A stretch of 18,381 nucleotides of DNA from positions 1 to 18,381 of the forward strand of contig JACETS010000029.1 in assembly GCA_013911195.1 (NCBI GenBank), read 5' to 3'. Under the pieces are notes generated by a model. It did no database searches. It saw only the letters and a list, made by a program, of their open reading frames with translations, and had not been told where the DNA came from. The position numbers were made by a program, and so were the translations under genes. This document shows positions 7,629 through 15,972 of this stretch, piece by piece. This DNA is from Verrucomicrobiales bacterium. Lineage in GTDB: Bacteria; Verrucomicrobiota; Verrucomicrobiia; Verrucomicrobiales; DEV007. Every line of letters starts with the position of its first letter. Positions within the stretch are counted from its first letter, which is position 1.

Positions 7629-7657
7629 TTTACATGCTTTGAGGAGGCTGCTAATAT
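7629..7657 (+). promoter_or_regulatory. Predicted promoter of the GTPase-like gene (leaderless geometry)
   Basis: TTTACA at 7629-7634, a 17-base spacer, TAATAT at 7652-7657, then six bases to the ATG at 7664. Transcription would begin at the start codon itself. A GAGGAGG sequence (7641-7647) that looks like a ribosome binding site lies inside the spacer, too far from the ATG (16 bases), and would not be transcribed from this promoter. Confidence 0.45.
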
Positions 7658-7663
7658 TTTACC

Positions 7664-9316
7664 ATGCAGTCAAAAGACTTGTTTTCCTCACATATTGGAT
7701 TGCGAGAGTTACTTATAACTTTCAGGCAGGCAGGCATGGATCTAAATGTGTCTGGATATGAATTAAGCGGATTATTGTCTTCAGCCCATGCTCTTGCTGA
7801 CCCTATTACTATATTAATATTGGGTAATGAAGGTAGTGGTAAATCCTCTTTTATTAGTCGTTTTGTTGAACAGGATATTTCATCGTTCCAGAGTAAAACT
7901 AAACTTCCTAAAATTATAAGATATGGCGATAAGTTCCAAACTTTTTCGGACGATATATTTGAAGAAATATTGGTTCCTCATCAAATATTTAAGAAGCTTA
8001 ACTTTATTGAATACAATCTTGAGCAGTTATCTCAAAACTCAGATCTCCTTAAATCAGTTTATAAAGTTTCAGACATTGTATTTATAATTGTTCCTGCAAT
8101 AGACCCTTGGGACACTAGTGTTTATGGTATTGTTAGTGATTTAAATATGATCACTAATTTACCTTCTGCTGTTGTTTTATCTCATTCAGATCTTCGAACT
8201 GATGAAGAGAATAATGCGTTTAAAGATTATATTCATCAATCAACACAAAAAGCATTGGGAAACCAAATGCCTGTTTTTGAAGTTCCATATGTTAATTATT
8301 CTCAAAGTAATCGTGTAGAAAACAATCATCTATCTAAACTCTTTAAGTGGGTAGGCGAAAACGTTGAAGAAAAGAGTCGTTTTACAAGAAAGCTGAATAG
8401 AGCTGAAAAAAAACTTACTGATGCCACTCAAAGGATTGCGAATTTAATGGAAATTTCTTCTCAGACCGATGATTCTCAAATCGAAAAACTAAGGATGATT
8501 GAAAAAATTATAGATTTGTCATCTGATGAATTGGTTTACGAACTTTCAGAGTCTTTATACGATGACTTATCAATATTTGATAGAGGGATAGACAACACAA
8601 GATTGTATATTAAAAAGACATTCATTACCTTGTTGGTCCCTATTAATTATATAAAAAATTGCCAGTTTGCCTTATCAATGCTGGTAGATTCACTCAACGA
8701 TAATTCAGAAAAATTAATCTCAGCTTTTCGAAAAATTGATTCACAAATACAATCTTGTAATCAATTAGATGATACAAAATTTCTGAAAACTTTAAGAGAG
8801 AATGAAAGTTTAAATAAAGATCATATCCAAAAATGTGAAATATTACACCAAGAACAAACAAATCATTTGATTGAGCATATTCAGACTAATTACGAAAAAA
8901 ACCTGGAGTGTAAAAAGTTAATATTCAGATCTAGAAGTTATCCTGTTATTTTAATTTTTTCGATCTTATGCCCTATAATGACAATAAATTTTCTTAGTAA
9001 TAATACATCACTCAATTCTATTAACCTTTCGTTGATTTTGTTTACTGTATTAGGGTTAACATTTTTTCTGATGAGTAAAATTAGTAAAATATTTCTTAAT
9101 TCATTTGATAAAATAAGTTCTAAATTCAAAGAAAAATTGCAGGAAGTGTTACAAAATCATTATCGATCTGCGGGTGAATTTTTTTTTGAACCCTATGAAG
9201 ATATCAAAAAAACACTCAGAATTTCACATGATGGTCAAGTTGCCAAAATGAAAGAATCAAGAAAATATGTTATGAACGCAGTGGAAAATGCAAAAAAGAT
9301 ATTGGCAAAGCCCTAG
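7664..9316 (+). CDS. Divergent dynamin-like GTPase with paired C-terminal membrane segments
   Basis: 550 residues; I do not recognise a named family. Residues 1-45 are helical. The P-loop is G54-N-E-G-S-G59-K60-S61-S. Downstream, S-K-T79-K-L-P-K-I-I-R-Y-G88 matches the G2/switch I pattern of bacterial dynamin-like proteins (T-x-x-P-x-x-I-R-Y-G). Where D-T-P-G (G3) is expected, only E116-Y-N-L is found. The following S-D-I-V-F-I-I-V-P-A strand fits the GTPase fold, but G4 (N/T-K-x-D) reads S173-H-S-D176. Residues about 230-420 are charged and helical, partly coiled coil. Two hydrophobic helices at about 426-445 and 454-472 form a membrane hairpin, then a helical tail: the layout of membrane-remodelling dynamin-like proteins. 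It sits directly upstream of cdsA (32-base gap), which suggests a link to membrane lipids. By eye it is more AT-rich than its neighbours. Confidence 0.65.
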   Translation: MQSKDLFSSHIGLRELLITFRQAGMDLNVSGYELSGLLSSAHALADPITILILGNEGSGKSSFISRFVEQDISSFQSKTKLPKIIRYGDKFQTFSDDIFEEILVPHQIFKKLNFIEYNLEQLSQNSDLLKSVYKVSDIVFIIVPAIDPWDTSVYGIVSDLNMITNLPSAVVLSHSDLRTDEENNAFKDYIHQSTQKALGNQMPVFEVPYVNYSQSNRVENNHLSKLFKWVGENVEEKSRFTRKLNRAEKKLTDATQRIANLMEISSQTDDSQIEKLRMIEKIIDLSSDELVYELSESLYDDLSIFDRGIDNTRLYIKKTFITLLVPINYIKNCQFALSMLVDSLNDNSEKLISAFRKIDSQIQSCNQLDDTKFLKTLRENESLNKDHIQKCEILHQEQTNHLIEHIQTNYEKNLECKKLIFRSRSYPVILIFSILCPIMTINFLSNNTSLNSINLSLILFTVLGLTFFLMSKISKIFLNSFDKISSKFKEKLQEVLQNHYRSAGEFFFEPYEDIKKTLRISHDGQVAKMKESRKYVMNAVENAKKILAKP

Positions 9317-9348
9317 TTTTGATGACTCATTGTTAGTTACCTTAAATC

Positions 9349-10254
9349 ATGGTAGAACCTAAACAAAAAGAAAAACAAAGCCGAGCTAGAGTGTTCTTTT
9401 CAAGAGCATCAACTACAATGGTACTGTGGACTCTGATTGCACTGGCCGTTTATTTTGAAAAGCCTGTCATATTTTCATCAATAATTGTCATTCTCGGTGT
9501 GCTTGGTCTTCAGGAGTTTTTAGGAATGCTAAATCTTAAAAAGACACCTGCTTTTCCTATAATTAGATTATTGACTATATTGTTAAGCACTTTGTATCTG
9601 ATACTATTAAACCTTCACCTTTCCGGGGTATGGAAAATTGAAATATCAGCCATCGATGCTGGGTTTATTTCGGTTTATGTTATTTTGGCAACCACAGTAT
9701 TGTTGTTTTATTCAATTGATGATTTTCGAACCAAAGATTTATTTTTTGGATCAGTATTCGGATTGATTTATATCACCGTTTTAATTTCTTTTTTGATACG
9801 CATTCTTTATATAGATGTTGATTTAGAAGATAAAATTGGCGGTGCCTATTACATTATATTTCTTCTAATAGTTACAAAGTTTTCTGATATGGGAGCTTAT
9901 CTGGTGGGAACTTTAATTGGCAAAAACAAAATGATTCCTCACATCAGTCCAGGTAAAACATGGGAAGGCTTTCTTTTTGGTTGCTTAACATTTGCCATTG
10001 GAGGTGGAGCTATTTTTTATGGAATTTTTCAAGAAAAAATGATGCGCCTAGCTTGGAGTGATGTCTTATTATTAGGCTTGATTTTAGCGCTTGTGGCCGC
10101 AGTTGGTGATCTAGCTGAATCTATCATTAAAAGAAGTCTCAAGACTAAAGACTCGGGAAATATCCTACCGGGAATAGGCGGAATTTTAGATCTTATTGAT
10201 AGTGTGCTATTTACTGCCCCCATTTTATATCTTTACCTTAGTTTTTTCTCGTAA
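9349..10254 (+). CDS. cdsA: Phosphatidate cytidylyltransferase (CDP-diacylglycerol synthase)
   Basis: Integral membrane enzyme that makes CDP-diacylglycerol from phosphatidate and CTP, the branch point to all phospholipids. 301 residues with about seven to eight hydrophobic segments. C-terminal signature at 258-284: S258-x-x-K-R-x(4)-K267-D268-x-G-x-x-L-P-G-x-G-G-x-L-D281-x-x-D284. Compared with the textbook signature, the His before GG is Ile276 and the Arg after D281 is Leu282; the Asp and Lys residues of the catalytic core are kept. The motif G-K-T-W-E-G-F before it is also typical. dxr begins three bases after the stop, so the two are co-transcribed. The N-terminal 15 residues are basic and cytosolic. 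No Shine-Dalgarno sequence. Confidence 0.95.
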   Translation: MVEPKQKEKQSRARVFFSRASTTMVLWTLIALAVYFEKPVIFSSIIVILGVLGLQEFLGMLNLKKTPAFPIIRLLTILLSTLYLILLNLHLSGVWKIEISAIDAGFISVYVILATTVLLFYSIDDFRTKDLFFGSVFGLIYITVLISFLIRILYIDVDLEDKIGGAYYIIFLLIVTKFSDMGAYLVGTLIGKNKMIPHISPGKTWEGFLFGCLTFAIGGGAIFYGIFQEKMMRLAWSDVLLLGLILALVAAVGDLAESIIKRSLKTKDSGNILPGIGGILDLIDSVLFTAPILYLYLSFFS

Positions 10255-10257
10255 ATA

Positions 10258-11406
10258 ATGAGCCTCTCAAAAAAGAAAGTGGTCGTTCTTGGATCCACAG
10301 GTTCTATCGGTGAAAGTACAATTAAAGTGGCCAATGATTTATCTGACCGTATTGAAATAATTGGTATCGCCGCATGTAAATCTGATGAAAAACTCATATC
10401 TCAATTGAAGGAAACAGGTGCCATGAGCGCCTGTTTAACTGATCCAGAATCAGCCCAGAGAGCCTCAACTAATATGCCTGATGGAGTTCGTTTTTTTCAT
10501 GGCGAAGAAGGTTTGATTGAGTTGGCGACGTTGGAGGAGGCCGACATTGTTCTAATTTCTATAGTAGGAGTTGCAGGATTAAGGCCTGCTCTCGCAGCTT
10601 TAGAGGCAGGAAAAGATCTTGCTGTTGCAAGTAAAGAAATACTAGTTATGGCAGGGCAAGCGGTCATGGAGACGGCGGCAAAAAATGGTGCAAAAGTTTT
10701 ACCAGTTGATAGTGAGCACAATGCAATTTTTCAATGCCTTGAGGGTAAGGAATCTAAAGATGTATCACGTTTAATACTAACTGCATCTGGTGGTCCATTT
10801 AGAAAAAGTTCTTCAGAAGAAATTCAAAATGTAAGTCCTAGAGAAGCTCTTCAACATCCAACATGGAAAATGGGTCCTAAAATCACGATTGATTCAGCTA
10901 CACTTTTCAACAAAGGTTTAGAAATGATAGAAGCCAAGTGGCTTTTTGATATTGATATGAACCGTGTTGATGTTGTAGTACACCCACAAAGTATTATCCA
11001 TTCAATGGTTGAATTTATTGATAGTTCTATTCTCGCCCAGCTCAGTACTACGGATATGTGCTTTCCTATTCAATATGCAATTACTTGGCCTGAAAGAGTT
11101 TCTAATCGATTGGAGCCATTAGATTTTACGCAAATAAGCAAACTCGATTTTGAAGCCCCTAGAATTAAGGATTTCCCAGCTTTGGAATTAGCACGCCATG
11201 CGGGTAATACTGGGGGAACTTTGCCAGCTGTTATGAATGCGGCCAATGAAGTCGCAGTTGATGGTTTTTTGACCGAGAAAATCAGCTTTCCTGGAATTTG
11301 GGACCATGTAGCTAAGGTTATGAATGCTCATGAAATAGTTAATAATCCATCTGTGGATGAATTAATTCAATCTGATCAATGGGCAAGAGACTGCCCACTG
11401 GCGTAA
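10258..11406 (+). CDS. dxr: 1-deoxy-D-xylulose 5-phosphate reductoisomerase
   Basis: Second step of the MEP pathway: NADPH-dependent rearrangement and reduction of DXP to 2-C-methyl-D-erythritol 4-phosphate in the cytosol. 382 residues, normal length. Seen: the NADPH-binding motif G12-S-T-G-S-I-G18; S-K-E-x-L-V-M-A-G; metal ligands D151 and E153 in P-V-D-S-E-H-N-A-I-F; L-T-A-S-G-G-P-F; the substrate loop H-P-T-W-x-M-G-x-K-I-T-I-D-S-A-T; N-K-G-L-E222 as third metal ligand; V-H-P-Q-S-I-I-H-S; and the C-terminal A-N-E-V-A-V. Three-base gap after cdsA. It is followed by rseP after 105 bases with its own promoter candidate; ispG of the same pathway lies one gene further on. Confidence 0.97.
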   Translation: MSLSKKKVVVLGSTGSIGESTIKVANDLSDRIEIIGIAACKSDEKLISQLKETGAMSACLTDPESAQRASTNMPDGVRFFHGEEGLIELATLEEADIVLISIVGVAGLRPALAALEAGKDLAVASKEILVMAGQAVMETAAKNGAKVLPVDSEHNAIFQCLEGKESKDVSRLILTASGGPFRKSSSEEIQNVSPREALQHPTWKMGPKITIDSATLFNKGLEMIEAKWLFDIDMNRVDVVVHPQSIIHSMVEFIDSSILAQLSTTDMCFPIQYAITWPERVSNRLEPLDFTQISKLDFEAPRIKDFPALELARHAGNTGGTLPAVMNAANEVAVDGFLTEKISFPGIWDHVAKVMNAHEIVNNPSVDELIQSDQWARDCPLA

Positions 11407-11440
11407 TTAATCTAAATTATAGCCGAATCTGACACACTTT

Positions 11441-11469
11441 TTGCGATCGTTGAATCAAGATGATATAGT
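11441..11469 (+). promoter_or_regulatory. Predicted extended -10 promoter upstream of rseP
   Basis: TTGCGA at 11441-11446, a 17-base spacer ending in TGA (an extended -10 TGn), TATAGT at 11464-11469. The leader to the ATG at 11512 would be about 36 bases. A perfect TATAAT at 11478-11483 further on has no matching -35 box. This promoter could drive rseP-ispG-trmB separately from cdsA-dxr. Confidence 0.5.
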
Positions 11470-11511
11470 GTTTACTTTATAATTATTTAATCCTCTTCAA
11501 ATCTTTACAAA

Positions 11512-12933
11512 ATGGAATTTTTATTAGGTCTCGGAAAAATATTTTGGACCCTTTTTCAGGTTATTGTTCTCTTTAATATACTTATAGTTGTTCATGAGCT
11601 TGGGCATTATTGGGCTGCAAAATGGAGAGGTTTGAAAGTAGAGAAATTCCAGATCTGGTTTGGTAAACCAATTTGGAAAAAGAAAATCAAAGGAGTTCAA
11701 TGGGGGTTCGGCTGGATTCCTATGGGAGGATTCGTTGCTCTGCCTCAAATGGCTCCAATGGAAATGTTGGAAGGAAAAAATGAAGGTAAGGAGCCACTTC
11801 CGCCAATTAAACCATTAGATAAAATAATAGTAGCCTTTGCTGGGCCATTGTTCAGCTTGGGGTTAGCTTTCTTTTTTGCATTATTAGTATGGGGTTTTGG
11901 TAAGCCTGTACGCGAGCAACTTCAAAGCACTATTGTGGGATCAGTGGTTCCTAGCATGCCAGCCGAAAAGGCAGGGATATTGCCTGGAGATGAGATACTT
12001 GAAATTGATGGAGTTAAAGTTCAAAGCTTTGCAGGGATGGTTGATTCAATACTAGAGAGAATTATTTACAGTGAAGGGAAACAAATTACTCTTCTCATTA
12101 AAAGAAGCGGTATTGATGAACCGATTTCTATAAAGTCAGGATATGAAAAAGAGGATAGACCTGCTCATCAGAGGCAAGATTTTCGTAAAATAGGAGTCGG
12201 CCCAACATCAGATTCGATTATCGCCGCGACGATTCCCAATAGTCCAGCCGCAAAAGCTGGTCTTCTACCTGGTGACCAAATTCTTGAAGCTAACGGGCAA
12301 AAATTATTTAGCAGGCAAACGTTGACTTTTATTATACAGGCTATGGGTGAGAAAATTGTTCCCATAAATCTATTGGTTCTAAGGGGTGAGGAAAATATGA
12401 GGCTCTCTGTAATGCCTATAGCTCCATTAACTCCTAAGGAAACTCCACCAATGTTGGGAATACAATGGCAAGATATTCCGACAACACTTCAGAAACCAGG
12501 GCCTAATCCTTTTGAACAGGTATGGGACGGAGCAACTGCTATATTTAGAACCCTTAGTGCTATTATGCCTTGGCATGATGCAGATGTCAGTGTTTCGCAA
12601 ATGAGTTCTGCAATTGGAATTGGAAATTACTATTATGAAACATTAAGTGATCCAGTTTATGGATGGAGGTTCGCATTTGTTTTAAGTGTTTTAATTAACG
12701 TTAACCTGGCCATGTTGAATTTGTTACCTCTTCCAGTCCTCGATGGTGGACATATTGCTATGTCGCTTTATGAATGGCTATTTAAATCACCAATCAACAT
12801 CAGAATTATGGAGATGTTACAATTTGGTTGTGCTGTTCTTCTAATTTCGTTCATGGTTTACGTGACTTGGTTTGATGTTGGGGATTTATCCAAAAAAGGA
12901 GGCCAAACAGAGCCCGTTGTTTTTGCTGAATGA
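11512..12933 (+). CDS. rseP: RseP-type site-2 intramembrane zinc metalloprotease
   Basis: Membrane protease that cleaves single-pass membrane proteins inside the bilayer; in Escherichia coli it releases sigma-E from RseA and clears signal peptide remnants. 473 residues. H28-E-L-G-H32 in the first membrane helix supplies the catalytic Glu and two zinc His; the third ligand is Asp411 in the late N-x-L-P-L-P-V-L-D-G-G motif. A hydrophobic segment at about 110-132 follows the beta-hairpin loop region. Two PDZ domains are visible, at about 140-205 (with P-A-E-K-A-G-I-L-P-G-D) and 225-295 (P-A-A-K-A-G-L-L-P-G-D). A last membrane helix spans about 440-460. Adjacent to dxr, the commonest arrangement in bacteria. 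No anti-sigma factor gene is in the window, so its substrate is unknown here. Confidence 0.95.
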   Translation: MEFLLGLGKIFWTLFQVIVLFNILIVVHELGHYWAAKWRGLKVEKFQIWFGKPIWKKKIKGVQWGFGWIPMGGFVALPQMAPMEMLEGKNEGKEPLPPIKPLDKIIVAFAGPLFSLGLAFFFALLVWGFGKPVREQLQSTIVGSVVPSMPAEKAGILPGDEILEIDGVKVQSFAGMVDSILERIIYSEGKQITLLIKRSGIDEPISIKSGYEKEDRPAHQRQDFRKIGVGPTSDSIIAATIPNSPAAKAGLLPGDQILEANGQKLFSRQTLTFIIQAMGEKIVPINLLVLRGEENMRLSVMPIAPLTPKETPPMLGIQWQDIPTTLQKPGPNPFEQVWDGATAIFRTLSAIMPWHDADVSVSQMSSAIGIGNYYYETLSDPVYGWRFAFVLSVLINVNLAMLNLLPLPVLDGGHIAMSLYEWLFKSPINIRIMEMLQFGCAVLLISFMVYVTWFDVGDLSKKGGQTEPVVFAE

Positions 12934-12957
12934 TTTTTCTAAAAATTTACTTTTCTC

Positions 12958-14757
12958 ATGGGCATAAAAAATCCATCTAATTTTTTTCATTACGATAGGA
13001 GACGGACTCGAGAAGTTATGGTGGGATCGGTTGGTATAGGAGCCGACAACCCAATTAGGGTTCAATCAATGATTACCACTGATACTCTCGATACAGAATC
13101 CTCAGTCAAAGAGGTTCTTCAACTTGCTGATGAGGGATGCGAAATTGTAAGAATAACTGCACAGACACGCCGACATGCCGCCAATTTGGAGTATATCGCA
13201 TCAGGCGTTCGTTCTGAAGGATGCAAAGTTCCACTCGTTGCTGATATCCACTTCAAACCTGATGCAGCAATGGAGGCTGCGAAGTGGGTCGAGAAAGTTA
13301 GAGTTAATCCCGGAAACTATGCCGACAAGAAAAAATTCCTGATAAGAGATTATACTGACGCTCAGTACTCTGAAGAGCTTGAAAGGATTCGGGAGCAATT
13401 TTCTCCATTAGTAAAGCTATGTAAGGAAAGAGGAGTCGCAATGAGGATTGGAACTAATCATGGCAGTCTCAGTGATCGAATCATGAATCGATATGGGGAT
13501 ACTCCAAGAGGTATGGTTGAAAGTGCATTGGAGTTTGCACGAATAGCAAGAGACCTTGGTTACCATAATTTCGTATTTTCGATGAAAGCCAGCAATCCTA
13601 AGGTCATGATTGTTGCTTACAGATTATTAGTTTCCGCCCTAAACGAGGAAGGATCTGACTGGAACTATCCAATGCATGTGGGAGTAACTGAGGCAGGGGA
13701 TGGTGAAGATGGTAGGATTAAAAGTGCCATAGGTATTGGTTCATTATTAAATGATGGTATTGGTGATACTGTAAGAGTGTCACTCACCGAAGAGGCTGTT
13801 TGTGAGATACCAGTAGCAAAAAATTTAGTTTCTATCTGCTCTTCGCAAAAAGATATACAAGACTTGGAATTAAATCAGGAGAAAATTCCATTTGATCCAT
13901 TCAATTACAATAGAAGATCTACAAACAAAATTAGTGTCCAAGGTGTAAACATTGGGGGCAAAGAAACAATAAGGGTATTAACGACTCAACAAAAGTTCGA
14001 CGCGGTTTCTCATAAGCTTCAGAATATGGGTGAATTTCAACCAGAAGTCATTAAAGAGAGCTCTGGTCTAATTGAGATTGATCCAAGAGATAAGGATGCT
14101 GTAGATCGAATTAATGAATCAAAGGAATCTATTCCTGTTGGAGTCATTGATCATATTGATCTTTCTGTCATACATGCTTACAGACTCCTCGCATCCAGGA
14201 TAAAAGAACAGCATCCAATTGTCTTAAAGGATACACTTTTCCCAAGTGATGATCCTGATCTTCTTTTCGAAACTACGCTACTTAAAGCAGCTTCAAATAT
14301 AGGATCATTACTCTGCGATGGTATAGGTGACGCCATTCTTATCCAGGGGGAAGAAGCGCCTGGCCAGTCTTTAAGATTATCATATAATATTCTTCAAGCT
14401 GCAGGTGTAAGAATTTTTAAGACTGATTATGTTGCATGCCCAAGTTGCGGAAGAACTCTATTTGATTTACAGGAAACTACTGCCAAAATTCGAGCTGCTA
14501 CTGGACACCTTAAAGGTGTTAGAATTGCCATTATGGGTTGTATTGTTAATGGGCCCGGTGAAATGGCAGACGCAGATTTTGGGTATGTGGGAGGTGCTCC
14601 AGAGAAAATTAATTTATATGTTGGTAAAGAGCCCGTTAAATTTAACATACCTCAGGATGAGGCAGTCGAAAGACTTATTGATTTAATCAAAGAGCATGAT
14701 AGTTGGGTTGATCCTCCTGATCAAAATGACACGATTACAGAAAAAAATAGAGGATAA
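12958..14757 (+). CDS. ispG: 4-hydroxy-3-methylbut-2-en-1-yl diphosphate synthase, long form
   Basis: MEP pathway enzyme: reductive ring opening of methylerythritol cyclodiphosphate to HMBPP with a [4Fe-4S] cluster. 599 residues, far longer than the roughly 370-residue Escherichia coli GcpE. The N-terminal TIM barrel (about 1-285, containing V-Q-S-M-I-T-T-D-T) is separated from the C-terminal iron-sulphur domain (about 430-590) by the extra domain known from plants, Chlamydiae, Bacteroidetes and Verrucomicrobia. Cluster ligands: C494-P-S-C497, C528 in M-G-C-I-V-N-G-P-G-E, and Glu at about 535. trmB begins two bases after the stop. The start ATG at 12958 is 24 bases after rseP and has no Shine-Dalgarno sequence. 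An electron donor (ferredoxin or flavodoxin) is not encoded nearby. Confidence 0.96.
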   Translation: MGIKNPSNFFHYDRRRTREVMVGSVGIGADNPIRVQSMITTDTLDTESSVKEVLQLADEGCEIVRITAQTRRHAANLEYIASGVRSEGCKVPLVADIHFKPDAAMEAAKWVEKVRVNPGNYADKKKFLIRDYTDAQYSEELERIREQFSPLVKLCKERGVAMRIGTNHGSLSDRIMNRYGDTPRGMVESALEFARIARDLGYHNFVFSMKASNPKVMIVAYRLLVSALNEEGSDWNYPMHVGVTEAGDGEDGRIKSAIGIGSLLNDGIGDTVRVSLTEEAVCEIPVAKNLVSICSSQKDIQDLELNQEKIPFDPFNYNRRSTNKISVQGVNIGGKETIRVLTTQQKFDAVSHKLQNMGEFQPEVIKESSGLIEIDPRDKDAVDRINESKESIPVGVIDHIDLSVIHAYRLLASRIKEQHPIVLKDTLFPSDDPDLLFETTLLKAASNIGSLLCDGIGDAILIQGEEAPGQSLRLSYNILQAAGVRIFKTDYVACPSCGRTLFDLQETTAKIRAATGHLKGVRIAIMGCIVNGPGEMADADFGYVGGAPEKINLYVGKEPVKFNIPQDEAVERLIDLIKEHDSWVDPPDQNDTITEKNRG

Positions 14758-14759
14758 AA

Positions 14760-15350
14760 GTGCAGTTAGTTCCATCTAATTATTTTAAAAAACTGCCAAA
14801 AGAGGCACTATTTACTGAAATTGATAAACCTCTTGAAATTGATCTTGGATGTGGGGATGGGTCTTTTTTAGTTGCCATGGCTTCCCAATTTCCAGAAAAA
14901 AATTTTTTGGGAGTTGAGCGTTTATTAGGTCGTGTTAGAAAGGTTCTTAGGAAATCTGAAAAAAATTCGCTATCTAATTTAAAGGTTTTAAGACTTGAGC
15001 TTTCTTACACCGTTGAATGGTTATTACCTGATCAGTGCGCAAGTCGCATACACCTATTGTTTCCTGATCCTTGGCCGAAAAAGAAACATCATAAGCGTCG
15101 AATGATTAATCAGAAATTTTGTGAAGCGTTAATTAGAATATTGAATAAAGATGGTGAGTTTTTATTCAAGACTGATCACCAAGAGTATTTTGAAGAATCA
15201 ATGTGCACACTTCAAAACTTTAGTTTGCTTGATCATGTGCCATGGGACAAGGAGGACTATTATCCAGTTACGGATTTTGAGAGAATCTGGACTAATGAAG
15301 GTAAGAATATTTATTCAGCCCGATTTAAAATCCATCAAGAGGGTGTTTGA
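14760..15350 (+). CDS. trmB: tRNA (guanine-N7-)-methyltransferase
   Basis: Transfers a methyl group from S-adenosylmethionine to N7 of G46 in the tRNA variable loop. 196 residues, compact for the family because the N-terminal extension of the Escherichia coli enzyme is missing. Motifs: the SAM-binding E-I-D-L-G30-C-G-D-G34 then F-L-V-A-M-A, G-V-E-R, the family signature F101-P-D-P-W-P-K-K-K-H-H-K-R-R, and the C-terminal V-T-D-F-E-R-I-W-T-N-E-G. The start is GTG at 14760, two bases after the ispG stop, with AGAGGA at 14749-14754 (spacing five): the only clear Shine-Dalgarno sequence in this window. The gene ends the plus-strand block and converges on the TPR gene. Confidence 0.95.
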   Translation: MQLVPSNYFKKLPKEALFTEIDKPLEIDLGCGDGSFLVAMASQFPEKNFLGVERLLGRVRKVLRKSEKNSLSNLKVLRLELSYTVEWLLPDQCASRIHLLFPDPWPKKKHHKRRMINQKFCEALIRILNKDGEFLFKTDHQEYFEESMCTLQNFSLLDHVPWDKEDYYPVTDFERIWTNEGKNIYSARFKIHQEGV

Positions 15351-15375
15351 TTTTAATGACCTTCAGAGCGATTCA

Positions 15376-15972
15376 TTAGCCGATTTTTTTTAGTTCGTTT
15401 AGACGGTGATGAGCATTAGCCGAGTGTCGAGTTTCAGGGAATTTTTCGATGACCATTTCAAGTAGCTTCTCTGCTTGTTCTTCGTCTTGTTTATCCTCCA
15501 AATAGATTTGCTGAAGGCGAAACATCATTGCAGCGGCATCGTTTTCCGCCCATTCTTTGCTGGCCAAAGAATCTTCGAATGTTTTAATTGCGGAGTCGAT
15601 ATCCCTAAGGTGCTCATGATGGATTTTGGCAATTTCAAATATAGGGAAACGATTATCGGGATCGTCTTGTGCAATCGCTTTATAAGCTTTTATGGCTCCT
15701 TCATAATCCCCTTGAGTAACTTTGGCTGCTGCTTTTGTTAAATCGTCGACCTCCATTTCTTCTGGCGCGGAAAAGAAAAACGCGCCAATCCGATCTCCAA
15801 TGATTGGTAAAACAACAAGTACTACGAAAAGGCCTAGCGTGACGGCAATAAAAAAGGTGACTACAAATTTCATGCCGATTTCCATTTTTTCCCATTCTGA
15901 GAAAATCAACCATGCAAGAAAAACAGTTACTGCAATTGACGCATTTATTAGAATTAATTTTTTGTTTGTCAT
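15376..15972 (-). CDS. Membrane-anchored tetratricopeptide-repeat protein
   Basis: 198 residues. Two hydrophobic helices at about 6-25 and 35-57 form a membrane hairpin at the N-terminus. The rest (about 75-195) is hydrophilic and helical with TPR-like units: A-x-x-G-D-Y-E-G-A-I-x-x-Y about 84-103, then F-x-I-A-x-I-x-x-x-x-L-R-D-I-D-S-A-I-x-x-F about 109-133, and A-x-x-x-L-x-M-V-x-x-x-F-P about 167-180. TPRs mediate protein-protein contacts; the two-helix anchor suggests a scaffold facing the cytosol, but the partner is not known. It is transcribed toward trmB with a 25-base gap and no obvious hairpin terminator between them. No specific homologue is recognised. Confidence 0.8.
   Translation of the reverse strand: MTNKKLILINASIAVTVFLAWLIFSEWEKMEIGMKFVVTFFIAVTLGLFVVLVVLPIIGDRIGAFFFSAPEEMEVDDLTKAAAKVTQGDYEGAIKAYKAIAQDDPDNRFPIFEIAKIHHEHLRDIDSAIKTFEDSLASKEWAENDAAAMMFRLQQIYLEDKQDEEQAEKLLEMVIEKFPETRHSANAHHRLNELKKIG

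Noticed and set aside
14427..14686. Frames of 73 and 85 codons over the 3' part of ispG
   Set aside because: Overlap the iron-sulphur domain of ispG, which has all cluster ligands.
15351..15408. Terminator between the convergent trmB and TPR genes
   Set aside because: A T-run exists at 15383-15391 but no stable stem precedes it on either strand.
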